Shown piece by piece: positions 1-13,924 of a stretch of 64,000 bases of DNA. Within the stretch, counting starts at the first letter, position 1; each line of letters starts with the position of its first letter. The notes under the pieces were generated by a model that saw nothing but the letters and a program-made list of their open reading frames with translations, was not told where the DNA came from and made no database searches. Source of the stretch: Liolophura sinensis (lineage: Eukaryota; Mollusca; Polyplacophora; Chitonida; Chitonidae); the NCBI RefSeq assembly GCF_032854445.1, contig NC_088302.1, forward strand, positions 58,012,237-58,076,236. The letters run 5' to 3'. The position numbers were made by a program, and so were the translations under genes.

Positions 1-3000
1 ACAAGCTGTTCCAGCCTACTGTGTGTCACCAGACATACTTGTAGGTGGCATCATTTAACAAGCTGGTCCAGCCTGCTGTGTGTCACCAGACATACTTGTA
101 GGTGGCATCATTTAACAATCTGGTCCAGCCTTCTGTGTGTCACCAGACATACTTGTAGGTGGCATCATTTAACAATCTGGTCCAGCCTACTGTGTGTCAC
201 CAGACATACTTGTAGGTGGCATCAATTATCAAGCTGTTCCAGCCTACTGTGTGTCACCAGACATACTTGTAGGTGGCATCATTTAACAATCTGGTCCAGC
301 GTACTGTGTGTCACCAGACATACTTGTAGCTGCCATCATTTAACAATCTGGTCCAGCCTGCTGTGTGTCACCAGACATACTTGTAGGTGGCATCATTTAA
401 CAAGCTGGTTCAGCCTGCTGTGTGTCACCAGACATACTTGTAGGTGGCATCATTTAACAAGCTGGTCCAGCCTACTGTGTGTCACCAGACATACTTGTAG
501 GTGGCATCATTTAACAAGCTGTTCCAGCCTACTGTGTGTCACCAGACATACTTGTAGGTGGCATCATTTAACAAGCTGGTCCAGCCTGCTGTGTGTCACC
601 AGACATACTTGTAGGTGGCATCATTTAACAAGCTGGTCCAGCCTACTGTGTGTCACCAGACATACTTGTAGGTGGCATCATTTAACAAGCTGGTCCAGCC
701 TACTGTGTGTCACCAGACATACTTGTAGCTGCCATCATTTAACAAGCTGGTCCAGCCTACTGTGTGTCACCAGACATACTTGTAGGTGGCATCATTTAAC
801 AATCTGGTCCAGCCTACTGTGTGTCACCAGACATACTTGTAGGTGGCATCATTTAACAAGCTGTTCCAGCCTACTGTGTGTCACCAGACATACTTGTAGC
901 TGCCATCGTTTAACAATCTGGTCCAGCCTACTGTGTGTCACCAGACATACTTGTAGCTGCCATCGTTTAACAAGCTGTTTCAGCCTACTGTGTGTCACCA
1001 GACATACTTGTAGGTGGCATCATTTAACAAGCTGGTCCAGCCTACTGTGTGTCACCAGACATACTTGTAGGTGGCATCATTTAACAAGCTGGTCCAGCCT
1101 ACTGTGTGTCACCAGACATACTTGTAGGTGGCATCATTTAACAAGCTGGTCCAGCCTACTGTGTGTCACCAGACATACTTGTAGGTGGCATCATTTAACA
1201 AGCTGGTCCAGCCTACTGTGTGTCACCAGACATACTTGTAGGTGGCATCATTTAACAAGCTGGTCCAGCCTACTGTGTGTCACCAGACATACTTGTAGGT
1301 GGCATCATTTAACAAGCTGTTCCAGCCTACTGTGTGTCACCAGACATACTTGTAGGTGGCATCATTTAACAAGCTGGTCCAGCCTGCTGTGTGTCACCAG
1401 ACATACTTGTAGGTGGCATCATTTAACAATCTGGTCCAGCCTACTGTGTGTCACCAGACATACTTGTAGGTGGCATCATTTAACAAGCTGGTCCAGCGTA
1501 CTGTGTGTCACCAGACATACTTGTAGGTGGCATCATTTAACAAGCTGGTCCAGCCTACTGTGTGTCACCAGACATACTTGTAGCTGCCATCATTTAACAA
1601 GCTGGTCCAGCCTACTGTGTGTCACCAGACATACTTGTAGGTGGCATCATTTAACAAGCTGGTCCAGCCTACTGTGTGTCACCAGACATACTTGTAGGTG
1701 GCATCATTTAACAAGCTGTTCCAGCCTACTGTGTGTCACCAGACATACTTGTAGGTGGCATCATTTAACGATCTGGTCCAGCCTACTGTGTGTCACCAGA
1801 CATACTTGTAGCTGGCATCATTTAACAAGCTGGTCCAGCCTACTGTGTGTCACCAGACATACTTGTAGGTGGCATCATTTAACAAGCTGGTCCAGCCTAC
1901 TGTGTGTCACCAGACATACTTGTAGGTGGCATCATTTAACAATCTGGTCCAGCCTACTGTGTGTCACCAGACATACTTGTAGCTGCCATCGTTTAACAAG
2001 CTGGTTCAGCCTGCTGTGTGTCACCAGACATACTTGTAGCTGGCATCATTTAACAAGCTGGTCCAGCCTGCTGTGTGTCACCAGACATACTTGTAGGTGG
2101 CATCATTTAACAAGCTGGTCCAGCCTACTGTGTCAACAGACATACTTGTAGCTGTCATTGTTTAACAAGCTGGTCCAGCCTACTGTGTGTCACCAGACAT
2201 ACTTGTAGGTGGCATCATTTAACAAGTTGGTCCAGCCTGCTGTGTGTCACCAGATATACTTGTAGGTGGCATCATTTAACAATCTGGTCCAGCCTACTGT
2301 GTGTCACCAGACATACTTGTAGCTGGCATCATTTAACAAGCTGGTCCAGCCTACTGTGTGTCACCAGACATACTTGTAGCTGCCATCGTTTAACAAGCTG
2401 GTTCAGCCTGCTGTGTGTCACCATACATACTTGTAGCTGCCATCGTTTAACAAGCTGGTCCAGCCTACTGTGTGTCACCAGACATACTTGTAGCTGGCAT
2501 CATTTAACAAGCTGTTCCAGCCTACTGTGTGTCACCAGACATACTTGTAGGTGGCATCATTTATCAAGCTGTTCCAGCTTGCTGTGTGTCACCAGACATA
2601 CTTGGCTGCTATCATTTAACAAGCTGGTCCAGCGTACTGTGTGTCAACAGACATACTTGTAGCTGTCATTGTTTAACAAGCTGGTCCAGCGTACTGTGTG
2701 TCACCAGACATACCTGTAGCTGCCATCATTTAACAAGCTGGTCCAGCCTGCTGTGTGTCACCAGACATACTTGTAGCTGGCATCATTTAACAAGCTGGTC
2801 CAGCTTGCTGTGTGTCACCAGACATACTTGTAGCTTCCATCATTTAACAAGCTGTTCCAGCTTGCTGTGTGTCACCAGACATACTTGTAGCTGCCATCAT
2901 TTAACAAGCTGGTCCAGCGTACTGTGTGTCACCAGATATACTTGTAGCTGCCATCGTTTAACAAGCTGGTTCAGCCTGCTGTGTGTCACCAAACATATTT

Positions 3001-5330
3001 GTAGCTGGCATCGTTTAACAAGCTGGTCCAGCCTGCTGTGTGTCAGCAGACATACTTGTAGCTGCCATCATTTAACAAGCTGGTCCAGCCTGCTGTGTGT
3101 CACCATACATACTTGTAGCTGCCATCATTTAACGTGCTGGTACTTGTAGCTGGCATCATTTGACAAGCGGGTGCAGCCTGCTGTGTGTCACCAGACATAC
3201 TTGTGGCTGCGATCATTTAACATGCTGGTACTTGTAGCTGGCATCATTTAACAAGCTGGTCCAGCCTGCTATTTGTCACCAGACATACTTGTAGCTGCCA
3301 TCGTTTAACAAGTTGGTCCAGCCTGCTGTGTGTCACCAGACATACTTGTAGCTGCCATCGTTTAACATGTTGGTCCAGCTTGCTGTGTGTCACCAAACAT
3401 ACTTGTAGCTGCCATCGTTTAACAAGCTGGTCCAGCCTGCTGTGTGTCACCAGACATACTTGTAGCTGCCATCAGTTAACATGCAGGTACTTGTAGCTGC
3501 CATTGTTTAACAAGCTGGTCCAGCCTGCTGCGCGTCACCAGACATACTTGTAGCTGCCATCATTTAATGTGCTGGTACTTGTAGCTGGCATCATTTAACA
3601 AGCTGGTCCAGCCTGCTGTGTTACCAGACATACTTGTGGCTGCCATCATTTAACATGCTGGTACTTGTAGCTGGCATCATTTAACAAGCTGGTCCAGCCT
3701 ACTGCATGTCACCAGACATACTTGTAGCTGCCATCATTTAACAAGCTGGTCCAGCCTGCTGCATGTCACCAAACATACTGGTAGCTGGCATCGTTTAACA
3801 AGTTGGTCCAGCCTGCTGTGTGTCACCAGACATACTTGTAGCTGCCATCATTTAACAAGCTGGTTCAGCCTGCTGTGTGTCACTAGACATACTTGTAGCT
3901 GCCATCGTGTAACAAGCTGGTCCAGCCTGCTGTATGTCACCAGACATACTTGTAGCTGCCATCGTTTAACAAGCTGGTCCAGCCTACTGCATGTCACCAG
4001 ACATACTTGTGGCTGCCATCTTTCAACAAGCTGGTTCAGCCTGCTGCATGTCACCAGACATACTTGTAGCTGCCATCGTTTAACAAGCTGGTCCAGCCTG
4101 CTGTGTGTCACCAGACATACTTGTAGCTGCCATCGTTTAACAAGCTGGTCCAGCCTGCTGTGTGTCACTAGACATACTTGTAGCTGCCATCGTGTAACAA
4201 GCTGGTCCAGCCTGCTGTGTGTCACCAAACGTACTTGTAGCTTCCATCATTTAACAAGCTGGTCCAGCCTACTGCATGTCACCAGACATACTTGTGGCTG
4301 CCATCTTTCAACAAGCTGGTTCAGCCTGCTGCATGTCACCAGACATACTTGTAGCTGCCATCGTTTAACAAGCTGGTCCAGCCTGCTGTGTGTCACCAGA
4401 CATACTTGTAGCTGCCATCGTTTAACAAGCTGGTCCAGCCTGCTGTGTGTCACTAGACATACTTGTAGCTGCCATCGTGTAACAAGCTGGTCCAGCCTGC
4501 TGTGTGTCACCAAACGTACTTGTAGCTTCCATCATTTAACAAGCTGGTCCAGCCTACTGCATGTCACCAGACATACTTGTGGCTGCCATCTTTCAACAAG
4601 CTGGTTCAGCCTGCTGCATGTCACCAGACATACTTGTAGCTGCCATCGTTTAACAAGCTGGTTCAGCCTGCTGTGTGTCACCAGATATACTTGTAGCTGC
4701 CATCGTTTAACAAGCTGGTCCAGCCTGCTGTGTGTCACCAGACATACTTGTAGCTGCCATCGTTTAACAAGCTGGTCCAGCCTGCTGTGTGTCACCAGAC
4801 ATACTTGTAGCTGCCATCGTTTAACAAGCTGTTCCAGCCTGCTGTGTGTCACCAGACATACTTGTAGCTGCCATCGTTTAACAAGCTGGTCCAGCCTACT
4901 GTGTGTCACTAGACATACTTGTAGCTGTCATCTTTTAACAAGCTGGTCCAGCCTGCTGTGTGTCACCAAACATACTTGTAGCTGCCATCGTTTAACAAGC
5001 TGGTCCAGCCTGCTGTGTGTCACCAGACATACTTGTAGCTGCCATCGTTTAACAAGCTGGTCCAGCCTGCTGTGTGTCACCAGACATACATGTAGCTGCC
5101 ATCGTTTAACAAGCTGGTCCAGCCTGCTGTGTGTCACCAGACATACTTGTAGCTGCCATCGTTTAACAAGCTGGTCCAGCCTGCTGTGTGTCACCAGACA
5201 TACTTGTAGCTGGCATCGTTTAACAAGCTGGTCCAGCCTGCTGTGTGTCACCAGACATACTTGTAGCTGCCATCGTTTAACAAGCTGGTCCAGCCTGCTG
5301 TGTGTCACCAGACATACTTTTAGCTGCCAT
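1..5330. repeat. 57-bp minisatellite, about 93 copies
   Basis: A tandem array of a 57-bp unit with the core CACCAGACATACTTGTAG. It is already in progress at base 1, so its left end lies outside the window. Units in the first half mostly read GTAGGTGGCATCATTTA; those in the second half mostly read GTAGCTGCCATCGTTTA, so two subfamilies are spatially separated. Between about 3130 and 3700 some units are shortened or fused. A 285-bp block (five units) repeats at 3981, 4266 and 4551. The unit is 19 codons long and lacks stops in some frames on both strands, so the frames at 2529-3149 (+) and 3848-5308 (-) are repeat artefacts. Confidence 0.97.
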
Positions 5331-5944
5331 CACCAGTCCCCAGCATTCTGAGCTAACAAGTAAATTTTAGCCAACTGTATTACTGTATGTTGTTGCCATT
5401 GATCAGAAGGTATTAGCAAATATAGATGGCTTTTACTGAGTTTAAGTGTGAGATTTACGTGTAGCTTGGATATGATCTCTCTATAATTGAAATGCAACCA
5501 GGAATAACCAAATGAAACTTTCTGCCATCCATTATAGGGTGTGTAAATTTAAAATTTAAAATTATTAATAAACATGAATAGGATTATCATGATGAACCTG
5601 TGCAGCAGTGAAGCATCCCAGTTCTCCACGAAATGATTTTGTTACCAAGTTCACTACTTGTTTTGTTCACTGCTGTAAATGTGTCCACATCAACTGACTC
5701 AGTGCTTGTTTCTGCTCTAAGGTCCATGCCCACACCTATTTGCTAGTTCTGGATATGGTTCATTGACAGGGCCTTGGTGCCATGACATCTGACAGGTTTT
5801 GTTTTATCTTGGTACCATTATAGTCATTTAGATCTTACAATCCCGGCACTGAGAATCTTAAATACAATACGTCTTGTTATTCCTCTGTAGGCTTGTTTGT
5901 GTTTCTCATCTTGTCTCAGGTGTCTTGTTTTTCCTTTTTGGTAG
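5331..5944. other. Unique spacer, no gene recognised
   Basis: A+T-rich single-copy sequence between two arrays. A minus-strand frame of about 40 codons near 5590-5730 has a coding-like composition, but its would-be acceptor has a poor pyrimidine tract. The right end is T-rich and finishes TTTTTGGTAG, resembling a 3' splice site just where the next array starts. Nothing here can be assigned. Confidence 0.5.
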
Positions 5945-8618
5945 TTAGCTGAGAGTTGATCAAAGCTCAGGTAGGTAGCTGAGAGTTGAGCAGAGCTCTG
6001 GTAGATAGCTGAGAGGTGATCAAAGCTTAGGTAGGTAGCTGAGAGTTGATCAGAGCTCTGGTAGATAGCTGAGAGGTGATCAGAGCTCAGGTAGTTAGCT
6101 GAGAGATGATTGGAGCTCTGGTAGATAGCTCAGAGATGATCAGAGCTCTGGTAGATAGCTGAGAGATGAGCAGAGCTCAGGTAGTTAGCTGAGAGATGAA
6201 GAGTGCTCTGGTAGATAGCTGAGAGTTGATCATAGCTCTGGTAGATAGCTGAGAGATGATTAGAGCTCTGGTAGATAGCTGAGAGTTGATCAGAGCTCAG
6301 GTAGTTAGCTGAGTTGATCAGAGCTCTGGTAGATAGCTGAGAGATGATCAGAGCTCTGGTAGTTAGCTGAGAGATGATCAGAGCTCTGGTAGTTAGCTGA
6401 GAGATGATCAGAGCTCTGGTAGATAGCTGAGAGAGTATCAGAGCTCTGGTAGATAACTGAGAGGTGATCAGAGCTCTGGTAGATATCTGAGAGATGATCA
6501 GAGCTCAGGTAGTTAGCTGAGAGATTATCAGAGCTCAAGTAGTTGGCTGAGAGTTGATTAGAGCTCTGGTAGATAGCTGAGAGTTGATCAGAGCTCAAGA
6601 AGTTAGCTGAGAGATGATCAGAGCTCTGGTAGATAGCTGAGAGATTATCAGAGCTCTGGTAGATAACTGAGAGGTGATCAGAGCTCTGGTAGATATCTGA
6701 GAGATGATCAGAGCTCAGGTAGTTAGCTGAGAGATTATCAGAGCTCAAGTAGTTAGCTGAGAGTTGATTAGAGCTCTGGTAGATAGCTGAGAGTTGATCA
6801 GAGCTCAAGAAGTTAGCTGAGAGATGATCAGAGCTCTGGTAGATGACTGAGAGATAAGCAGAGTTCAGGTAGTTACCTGAAAGATGATCAGAGCCCTGGT
6901 AGGTAGCTGAGAGATGATCAGAGCTCTGGTAGATATCTGAGAGATGATCAGAGCTCTGGTAGTTAGCTGAGAGATTATCAGAGCTCAGGTAGTTAGCTGA
7001 GAGTTGATTAGAGCTATGGTAGATAGCTGAGAGTTGATCAGAGCTCAGGTAGGTAGCTGAGAGATGATCAGAGCTCAGGTAGTTATTTGAGAGTTGATCA
7101 GAGCTCTGGTAGATAGCTGAGAGATGATCAGAGCTCTGGTAGATAGCTGAGAGATGATCAGAGCTCTGGTAGATAGCTGAGAGTTGATCATAGCTCTGGT
7201 ACATAGCTGAGAGACGATTAGAGCTCAGGTAGTTAGCTGAGAGTTGATCATAGCTCTGGTAGATAGCTGAGAGACGATTAGAGCTCAGGTAGATAGCTGA
7301 GAGTTGATCAGAGCTCAGGTAGTTAGCTGAGAGTTGATTAGAGCTCTGGTAGATAGCTGAGAGATGATCAGAGCTCTGGTAGGTAGCTGAGAAATGATCA
7401 GAGCTCAGGTAGTTATTTGAGAGTTGATCAGAGCTCTGGTAGATAGCTGAGAGATGATCAGAGCTCTGGTAGATAGCTGAGAGATGATCAGAGCTCTGGT
7501 AGTTGGCTGAGAGATGAACAGAGCTCTGGTAGATAGCTGAGAGGTGACCAGAGCTCTGGTAGATAGCTGAGAGATGATCAGAGCTCAGGTAGATAGCTGA
7601 GAGATGATTAGAGCTCTGGTAGATAGCTGAGAGATGACCAGAGCTCTATCAGATAGCTGAGAGATGATAAGAGCTCTAGTAGTTAGCTGAGAGATGATCA
7701 GAGCTCTGGTAGTTAGCTGAGAGTTGATTAGAGCTCTGGTAGATAGCTGAGAGTTGATCAGAGCTCAGGTAGGTAGCTGAGAGATGATCAGAGCTCTGGT
7801 AGATAGCTGAGAGTTGATTAGAGCTCAGGTAGATAGCTGAGAGATGAGCAGAGCTCTGGTAGTTAGCTGAGAGATGATCAGAGCTCTGGTACATAGCTGA
7901 GAGATGATCAGAGCTCTGGTAGATAGCTGAGAGATGATCAGAGCTCAGGCAGTTACCTGAGAGATGATCAGAGCTCTGGTAGATAGCTGGGAGATGATCA
8001 GAGCTCTGGTAGATAGCTGAGAGATGACCAGAGCTCTGGTAGATAGCTGAGAGATGATCAGAGCTCTGGTAGATAACTGAGAGATGATCAGAGCTCTGGT
8101 AGATAGCACAGAGATGATCAGAGCTCTGGTAGATAGCTGAGAGATGATCAGAGCTCTGGTAGTTAGCTGAGAGATGACCAGAGCTCTGTTAGATAGCTGA
8201 GAGATGATCAGAGCTCTGGTACATAGCTGAGAGATGATCAGAGCTCTGGTAGGTAGCTGAGAGATGATCAGAGCTCAGGTAGTTACCTGAGAGATGATCA
8301 GAGCTCTGGTAGATAGCTGGGAGATGATCAGAGCTCTGGTAGATAGCTGAGAGATGATCAGAGCTCTGGTAGATAGCTGAGAGATGATCAGAGCTCTGGT
8401 AGATAACTGAGAGATGATCAGAGCTCTGGTAGATAACTGAGAGATGATCAGAGCTCTGGTAGATAGCTGAGAGATGATCAGAGCTCTGGTAGTTAGCTGA
8501 GAGATGACCAGAGCTCTGTTAGATAGCTGAGAGATGATCAGAGCTCAGGTAGATAGCTGAGAGTTGATCAGAGCTCAGGCAGTTAGCTGAGAGATGATCA
8601 GAGCTCTGGTAGATAGCT
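5945..8618. repeat. 30-bp minisatellite, about 89 copies
   Basis: A tandem array with core GATCAGAGCTCTGGTAGATA. Units vary mainly as GCTCTGG versus GCTCAGG and GTAGATAG versus GTAGTTAG. A 210-bp block (seven units) is duplicated, starting at 6451 and 6661, which shows block-wise expansion. The 10-codon unit is stop-free on the minus strand and gives a false 299-residue frame at 6305-7204. Confidence 0.97.
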
Positions 8619-8813
8619 CCCGACACCTCTGTGGTAAGCTTTTGACAAGGGGCAGCTAACATTGACAAAATGCTAGAAAATGTCAACAGAGAAGCAAATA
8701 TTGCCCTAGCTCCATGGGAATCTAGACACCAGTGCAGTAATGATTTTAATATGAGTTATATTGTTTTTCAGGACATGGATGGAAGTATGTCTGCAGAGAT
8801 ATGACTCACTTTT

Positions 8814-8959
8814 TTGGGAAGGTCTGCTGGCAACCTGCGGATGGTTGTGTGTTTTCCCCATGTTCTGCTGGGTTTCCTCCCACCATAATGGTGGCCGCTG
8901 TTGTATAAATGATATAATCTTGTGTATATCATAAAACACCAGTGAAATAAGTAAATAAA
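8814..8959 (+). mobile_element. SINE, 5'-truncated diverged copy
   Basis: This matches the 3' two thirds of the SINE family seen intact at 26904-27170, 49308-49575 and 63181-63451. It starts in the GGGAAGGTCTGC segment, continues through CAACCTGCGGATGG and CTCCCACCATAATG, and ends with ATAAAACACCAGTGAAATAA and an AT-rich tail. The tRNA-like head is missing and there are more substitutions than in the intact copies, so it is an older insertion. The flanking sequence 8619-9307 shows no gene. Confidence 0.85.
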
Positions 8960-9307
8960 TATAACTTTTGTCTTCTCTTATTTGCCATTGGTTATGAAGT
9001 AATTGGTAATAAATGGGACACATGTATGAAACTTAATCTATATTGTCTTACTTCATGTGTGTTAGATGTCCTTATGTGAATTAGATGGTGTTTGTTGTAA
9101 TGATCAATTAAAGCTTTTCAGGATTTCTTTAATATTAAATAATTATTATTAGTTATTAAATAATTTAAACATTTCTTTTAAGTTGGTCAAAGTTTCACTA
9201 CATTTGTGGCTAGTTTTTGGAAAAATCATTAAGTCTGTATTTAACATGAATCCACATTTCCACATAAGCCTAATTAGATGGTTCATTTTGAAGTGAGTAT
9301 GACTTGA

Positions 9308-9583
9308 CTTTTGCATGACTTCATATAGCCCTGACCATGTCAGCAACTGTTACCTTTTGCATGACTTCATATAGCCCTGACCATGTTAGCAACTGTTACC
9401 TTTTGCATGACTTCATATAGCCCTGACCATGTTAGCAACTGTTACCTTTTGCATGACTTCATATAGCCCTGACCATGTTAGCAACTGTTACCTTTTGCAT
9501 GACTTCATATAGCCCTGACCATGTTAGCAACTGTTACCTTTTGCATGACTTCATATAGCCCTGACCATGTTAGCAACTGTTAC
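9308..9583. repeat. 46-bp minisatellite, 6 nearly identical copies
   Basis: Six copies of a 46-bp unit with core CTTTTGCATGACTTCATATA. Copies differ at almost no position (GTCAGC in the first, GTTAGC in the rest), so expansion is recent. Confidence 0.95.
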
Positions 9584-10020
9584 AACGCCTCTATTCTTGC
9601 ACCTGTTCATAATGCTTAACTAATAGGCATGCAAGGTAAATGGCAATAGTCAAATTCTTGTTGTACTATGTTAGACATAAAATTGTTTGGAGCTTTAATG
9701 TTGATAGACAACCTGAACATTGTTAATTGATTTTTGTTTTTAAGTCCCAGGTGTTTTGAGTTCTGTGCTTTTTTGTTAGTGAATACAGGTATAAAAAGTA
9801 TGTTTATTAATAACTGCATAAAATGCTATAAAAGTGTACCTCTTACTGTACGAGTAGTAATTAATGGAGTAATTGTTATTCTTGACATTTTCTGACCTAA
9901 TTAGCACTGACTGTGTGAAGATGATCGATGTTGGTGACCTGTATAGAACTGACACAAGGGGTGAAAAAATGAGCAAAAACATTTGCTTGACAACAGAGTG
10001 AACAGGGTTATAACTGATTT
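9584..10020. other. AT-rich spacer, no gene seen
   Basis: Single-copy A+T-rich DNA between two arrays. The open frames here are short, and I see no domain or convincing splice-bounded exon. Confidence 0.5.
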
Positions 10021-11112
10021 GTGATAAAGGTATATACATGGACATGTGTACATTTATATAGGACAGGATTATAACTGACTTTTGATATCAGTACGTACAT
10101 GTGTACATTTATATAGGACAGAATTATAACCAACGTTTGATACCAGTACGTACATGTGTACATTTATATAGGACAGAATTATAACCAACGTTTGATACCA
10201 GTACGTACATGTGTACATTTTTATAGGATAGGATTATAACTGACATTTGATACCAGTATGTGCATGTGTACATTTATATAGGACAGAATTATAACCAACG
10301 TTTGATACCAGTACGTACATGTGTACATTTATATAGGACAGGATTATAACTGACATTTGATACCAGTATGTGCATGTGTACATTTATATAGGACAGAATT
10401 ATAACCAACGTTTGATACCAGTACGTACATGTGTACATTTTTATAGGATAGGATTATAACTGACATTTGATACCAGTACGTACATGTGTACATTTATATA
10501 GGACAGGATTAGAACCGATGTTTGATACCAGTACGTGCATGTGTACATTTATATAGGACAGGATTAGAACCGACATTTGATACCAGTACGTGCATGTGTA
10601 CATTTATATAGGACAGGATTAGAACCGATGTTTGATACCAGTACGTACATGTGTACATTTATATAGGACAGGATTATAACTGACATTTGATACCAGTACG
10701 TACATGTGTACATTTATATAGGACAGAATTATAACCAACGTTTGATACCAGTACGTACATGTGTACATTTTTATAGGATAGGATTATAACTGACATTTGA
10801 TACCAGTATGTGCATGTGTACATTTATATAGGACAGGATTAGAACCGACGTTTGATACCAGTACGTGCATGTGTACATTTATATAGGACAGGATTAGAAC
10901 CGACATTTGATACCAGTACGTGCATGTGTACATTTATATAGGACAGGATTAGAACCGATGTTTGATACCAGTAGGTACATGTGTACATTTATATAGGACA
11001 GGATTAGAACCGACATTTGATACCAGTACGTACATGTGTACATTTATATAGGACAGGATTATAACCGACGATTGATACCAGTAGGTACATGTGTACATTT
11101 ATATAGGACAGG
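10021..11112. repeat. 55-bp minisatellite, about 20 copies
   Basis: The unit core is GTGTACATTTATATAGGACA. Variant units (GGATAGGATTATAAC, AATTATAACC, GATTAGAACC) recur at multiples of 55 bp (for example near 10218, 10438 and 10768), indicating multi-unit block duplications. The last unit runs into unique sequence as ATATAGGACAGGAAATC, so the array boundary falls at a TATAG/GACAGG junction. Confidence 0.95.
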
Positions 11113-12244
11113 AAATCTGAGCACAGCTGTCTTGTTTACGGTAACACCTCTGAGGTCAAATGTTCAAAAAATATCATGCAATTTTCAATATAATGTTTTA
11201 GACTTTAATGCTCTAAATTATTTTACAAAATATTTTTTTCTTCATTTAAGGGCTGTTTGAATGCAAAAGCCTGAAAGCAGCATCACTGGTATTTAAGTAC
11301 TCAACCTGGCCACATGTACATGTAGGTGGTGACTGCGGGGCACTTTTAGTATGCTCCTCCCATAAGTCTGACCCTGTCATGTAAATACAATTTGAAACAC
11401 CAGTCATGCAAGGTTCAGGTTTGCACTTGTGAATAAAAAGAAAAATGGACCTATATGTCAGTGTTTTTACCTGCAGCTGCTTGTATTTGGAAATTGTGTT
11501 TTAACATGTTCAGTTGTTCTTTTCGGTCTGCTTCATGTCTTTATGGGCTACACAGTGGCTACCTGTAAGATTATGGCTGAATGTAAGATTGTATAGATTT
11601 AATAGTTCTGACCCAAGTGAATGTTTGTGTCACTTTGTTTAACCAGATGAGCCTTTTCTTTGAAAGTATGCCACTTTAGCTATTCCAAAACTATGCTGTA
11701 ACATCCCAAATCTATGTTGTAACACTTCATAACGATGTAACACTTCATAACTATGTTGTCATTTCTTAACTATGTTGTGACATTCCAAAACTGTGTTGTA
11801 ACATTCCATGACTCATGTGTAACATTCCAAAACTATGCTGTAATATGAAGAAACTGTGTTGTAACATCCCTTAACTATTGTAATATTGGAAAATTATGTG
11901 TATGTTGTAATTCAACTGTGGTGTAACAGTCCAAAACTGTGTTGCATTCAAAAACTGTGTTGAAACATTCGAAAACTATTGTAACATTCTAAACTTATTT
12001 AGTAACATCAAGAAACTACCATTTTGCAGCTGCTCAGTTGTGTTTTCATGGAGTTTTACCACACTGTAGTAACCAAGGCCTTCATCAGAGCAAGATCATG
12101 TACATCTAATTAGGCGCAGTATTTAGTATTTTAACCTGCAAATGTTGGGCTGGCCAAATAGCCAGATGTCTGCTTTCAGTACCTGATGATTATCAGATTG
12201 CCTTCATATTAACCTGCCATATTTTCAGGCATACCATTCAGTGC
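11113..12244. other. Mostly unique spacer with a degenerate 21-bp repeat
   Basis: Single-copy sequence except for about 11690-12010, where a degenerate unit of roughly 21 bp (core AACATTCCAAAACTGTGTTG) is repeated with many indels. A minus-strand frame around 11275-11400 looks coding-like but has no convincing splice-site pair. No gene is called. Confidence 0.5.
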
Positions 12245-12878
12245 ACTCAGTACATGTTAGGATTGGATGATGGTATTATGAGCTCAGTACGTGTTAGGAT
12301 TGGATGATGGTATTATGAGCTCAGTACGTGCTAGGATTGGATGATGGTATTATGAGCTCAGTATATGTTAGGATTGGATGATGGTATTATGAGCTCAGTA
12401 CGTGTTAGGATTGGATGGTGGTATTATGAGCTCAGTATGTGTTATAATTGGATGATGGTATTATGAGCTCAGTACGTGTTAGGATTGGATGATGGCATTA
12501 TGAGCTCAGTACGTGTTAGGATTGGATGCTGGTATTATGAGCTCAGTATATGTTATAATTGGATGATGGTATTATGAGCTCAGTATATGTTATAATTGGA
12601 TGATGGTATTATGAGCTAAGTACGTGTTAGGATTGGATGATGGTATTATGAGCTCAGTACGTGTTAGGATTGGATGCTGGTATTATGAGCTCAGTATATG
12701 TTAGGATTGGATGATGGTATTATGAGCTCAGTATGTGTTAGGATTGGATGATGGTATTATGAGCTCATTATGTGTTATAATTGGATGATGGTATTATGAG
12801 CTCAGTACGTGTTAGGATTGGATGCTGGTATTATGAGCTCAGTATGTGTTATAATTGGATGATGGTATTATGAGCTCA
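12245..12878. repeat. 37-bp minisatellite, about 17 copies
   Basis: The unit core is GATGATGGTATTATGAGCTC, preceded by AGTACGTGTTAGGATTG. Variants ATATGTTATAATTG and GATGCTGG recur in blocks. Confidence 0.95.
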
Positions 12879-13924
12879 GCGTCATGATTAGATGATATGA
12901 ACTGAGTAAGTTCACATAATCAGTTGTAAGTTGTCTGTCAACTCATTCATCTTTCCAAATGTAGGTCAGTACTTAATGGTCATGACTGATTCATCTTCTT
13001 CATTTGCCTAACATTGCATACCATCTGTTTCAAGGTAGAGAAATGCTATTGTAGCAGTGTTAACTGCCTGCCTATCTCCTGTGATTCCCAGTGCTTAGTG
13101 TGACATGGCAGATTAAAGTCACGATGTCTAGAAATGACAAGTTAAGAACATGTACTGTGGCGGCTCCAACACACGACGATAGACCATACATGATTCAAAA
13201 TCCTGCCAGGTTTTATATTAACCAGTTGAAAGGTTCATTTGTTAGGAGTTGTTGGAGTGTCAATGGAAATATGAGGAAGGACAAGCCAAGGATCAAAGCC
13301 TGTTAGTTTTGATATTACATTTTATTCAAACATTATCAAATTGAAAAGTTATTTATTTTGCAGTTTTTTGTTGTCACTTTTCAGGGATTTTTTTCTTGCC
13401 ACAATTTATTGGATAAACATGTATATAATCATTAAAATAATCAATTCATGAAGTTCATGGCACTTTCAGTTCATGGCATTTATTAGAGTTACACTATTAG
13501 CTTCAGACTTAATCTGAGCGTGACATACAAATGTAGACTGCCAAATGTATATGTACGTAGGTGAATCAGCTAATATAATTTCTGGGATATTTCTGGCTGG
13601 GTCAGTTATGAACAACAGGTAGCTCTGACAGCTAGGCACTGGTATGTGAGTGTTACACCTGCTGGTACTCCTATCCATGCAAAATACTATGTTGTTGTGA
13701 ATTTCTAAGGCATACCTGACAACAGATCATATTGTCAGTTGATATGTAATGAGGTATTTCAGTTTAACAAAATAGATGGCTTGTTGAACGTAAACCACTA
13801 AATAGAAACAAAGGATTTTCTTTGTGGCAATCATTACAGCTGAATGAGTGTAAGAAAAATGTTGTTAGGGTATAAATGGTGTTCAGTTAATCCTGTAGAA
13901 TAACATGTCAGGCCCAGGGCGACA
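12879..13924. other. Unique spacer, no gene recognised
   Basis: Single-copy A+T-rich sequence. A 71-codon + frame (13091-13306) and a 70-codon - frame (13466-13678) exist, but neither shows a family motif or consistent splice signals. Confidence 0.5.

Noticed and set aside
1-5330. A CRISPR array, because of regular direct repeats.
   Set aside because: Units abut with no unique spacers, the unit is 57 bp throughout and the genome is eukaryotic.
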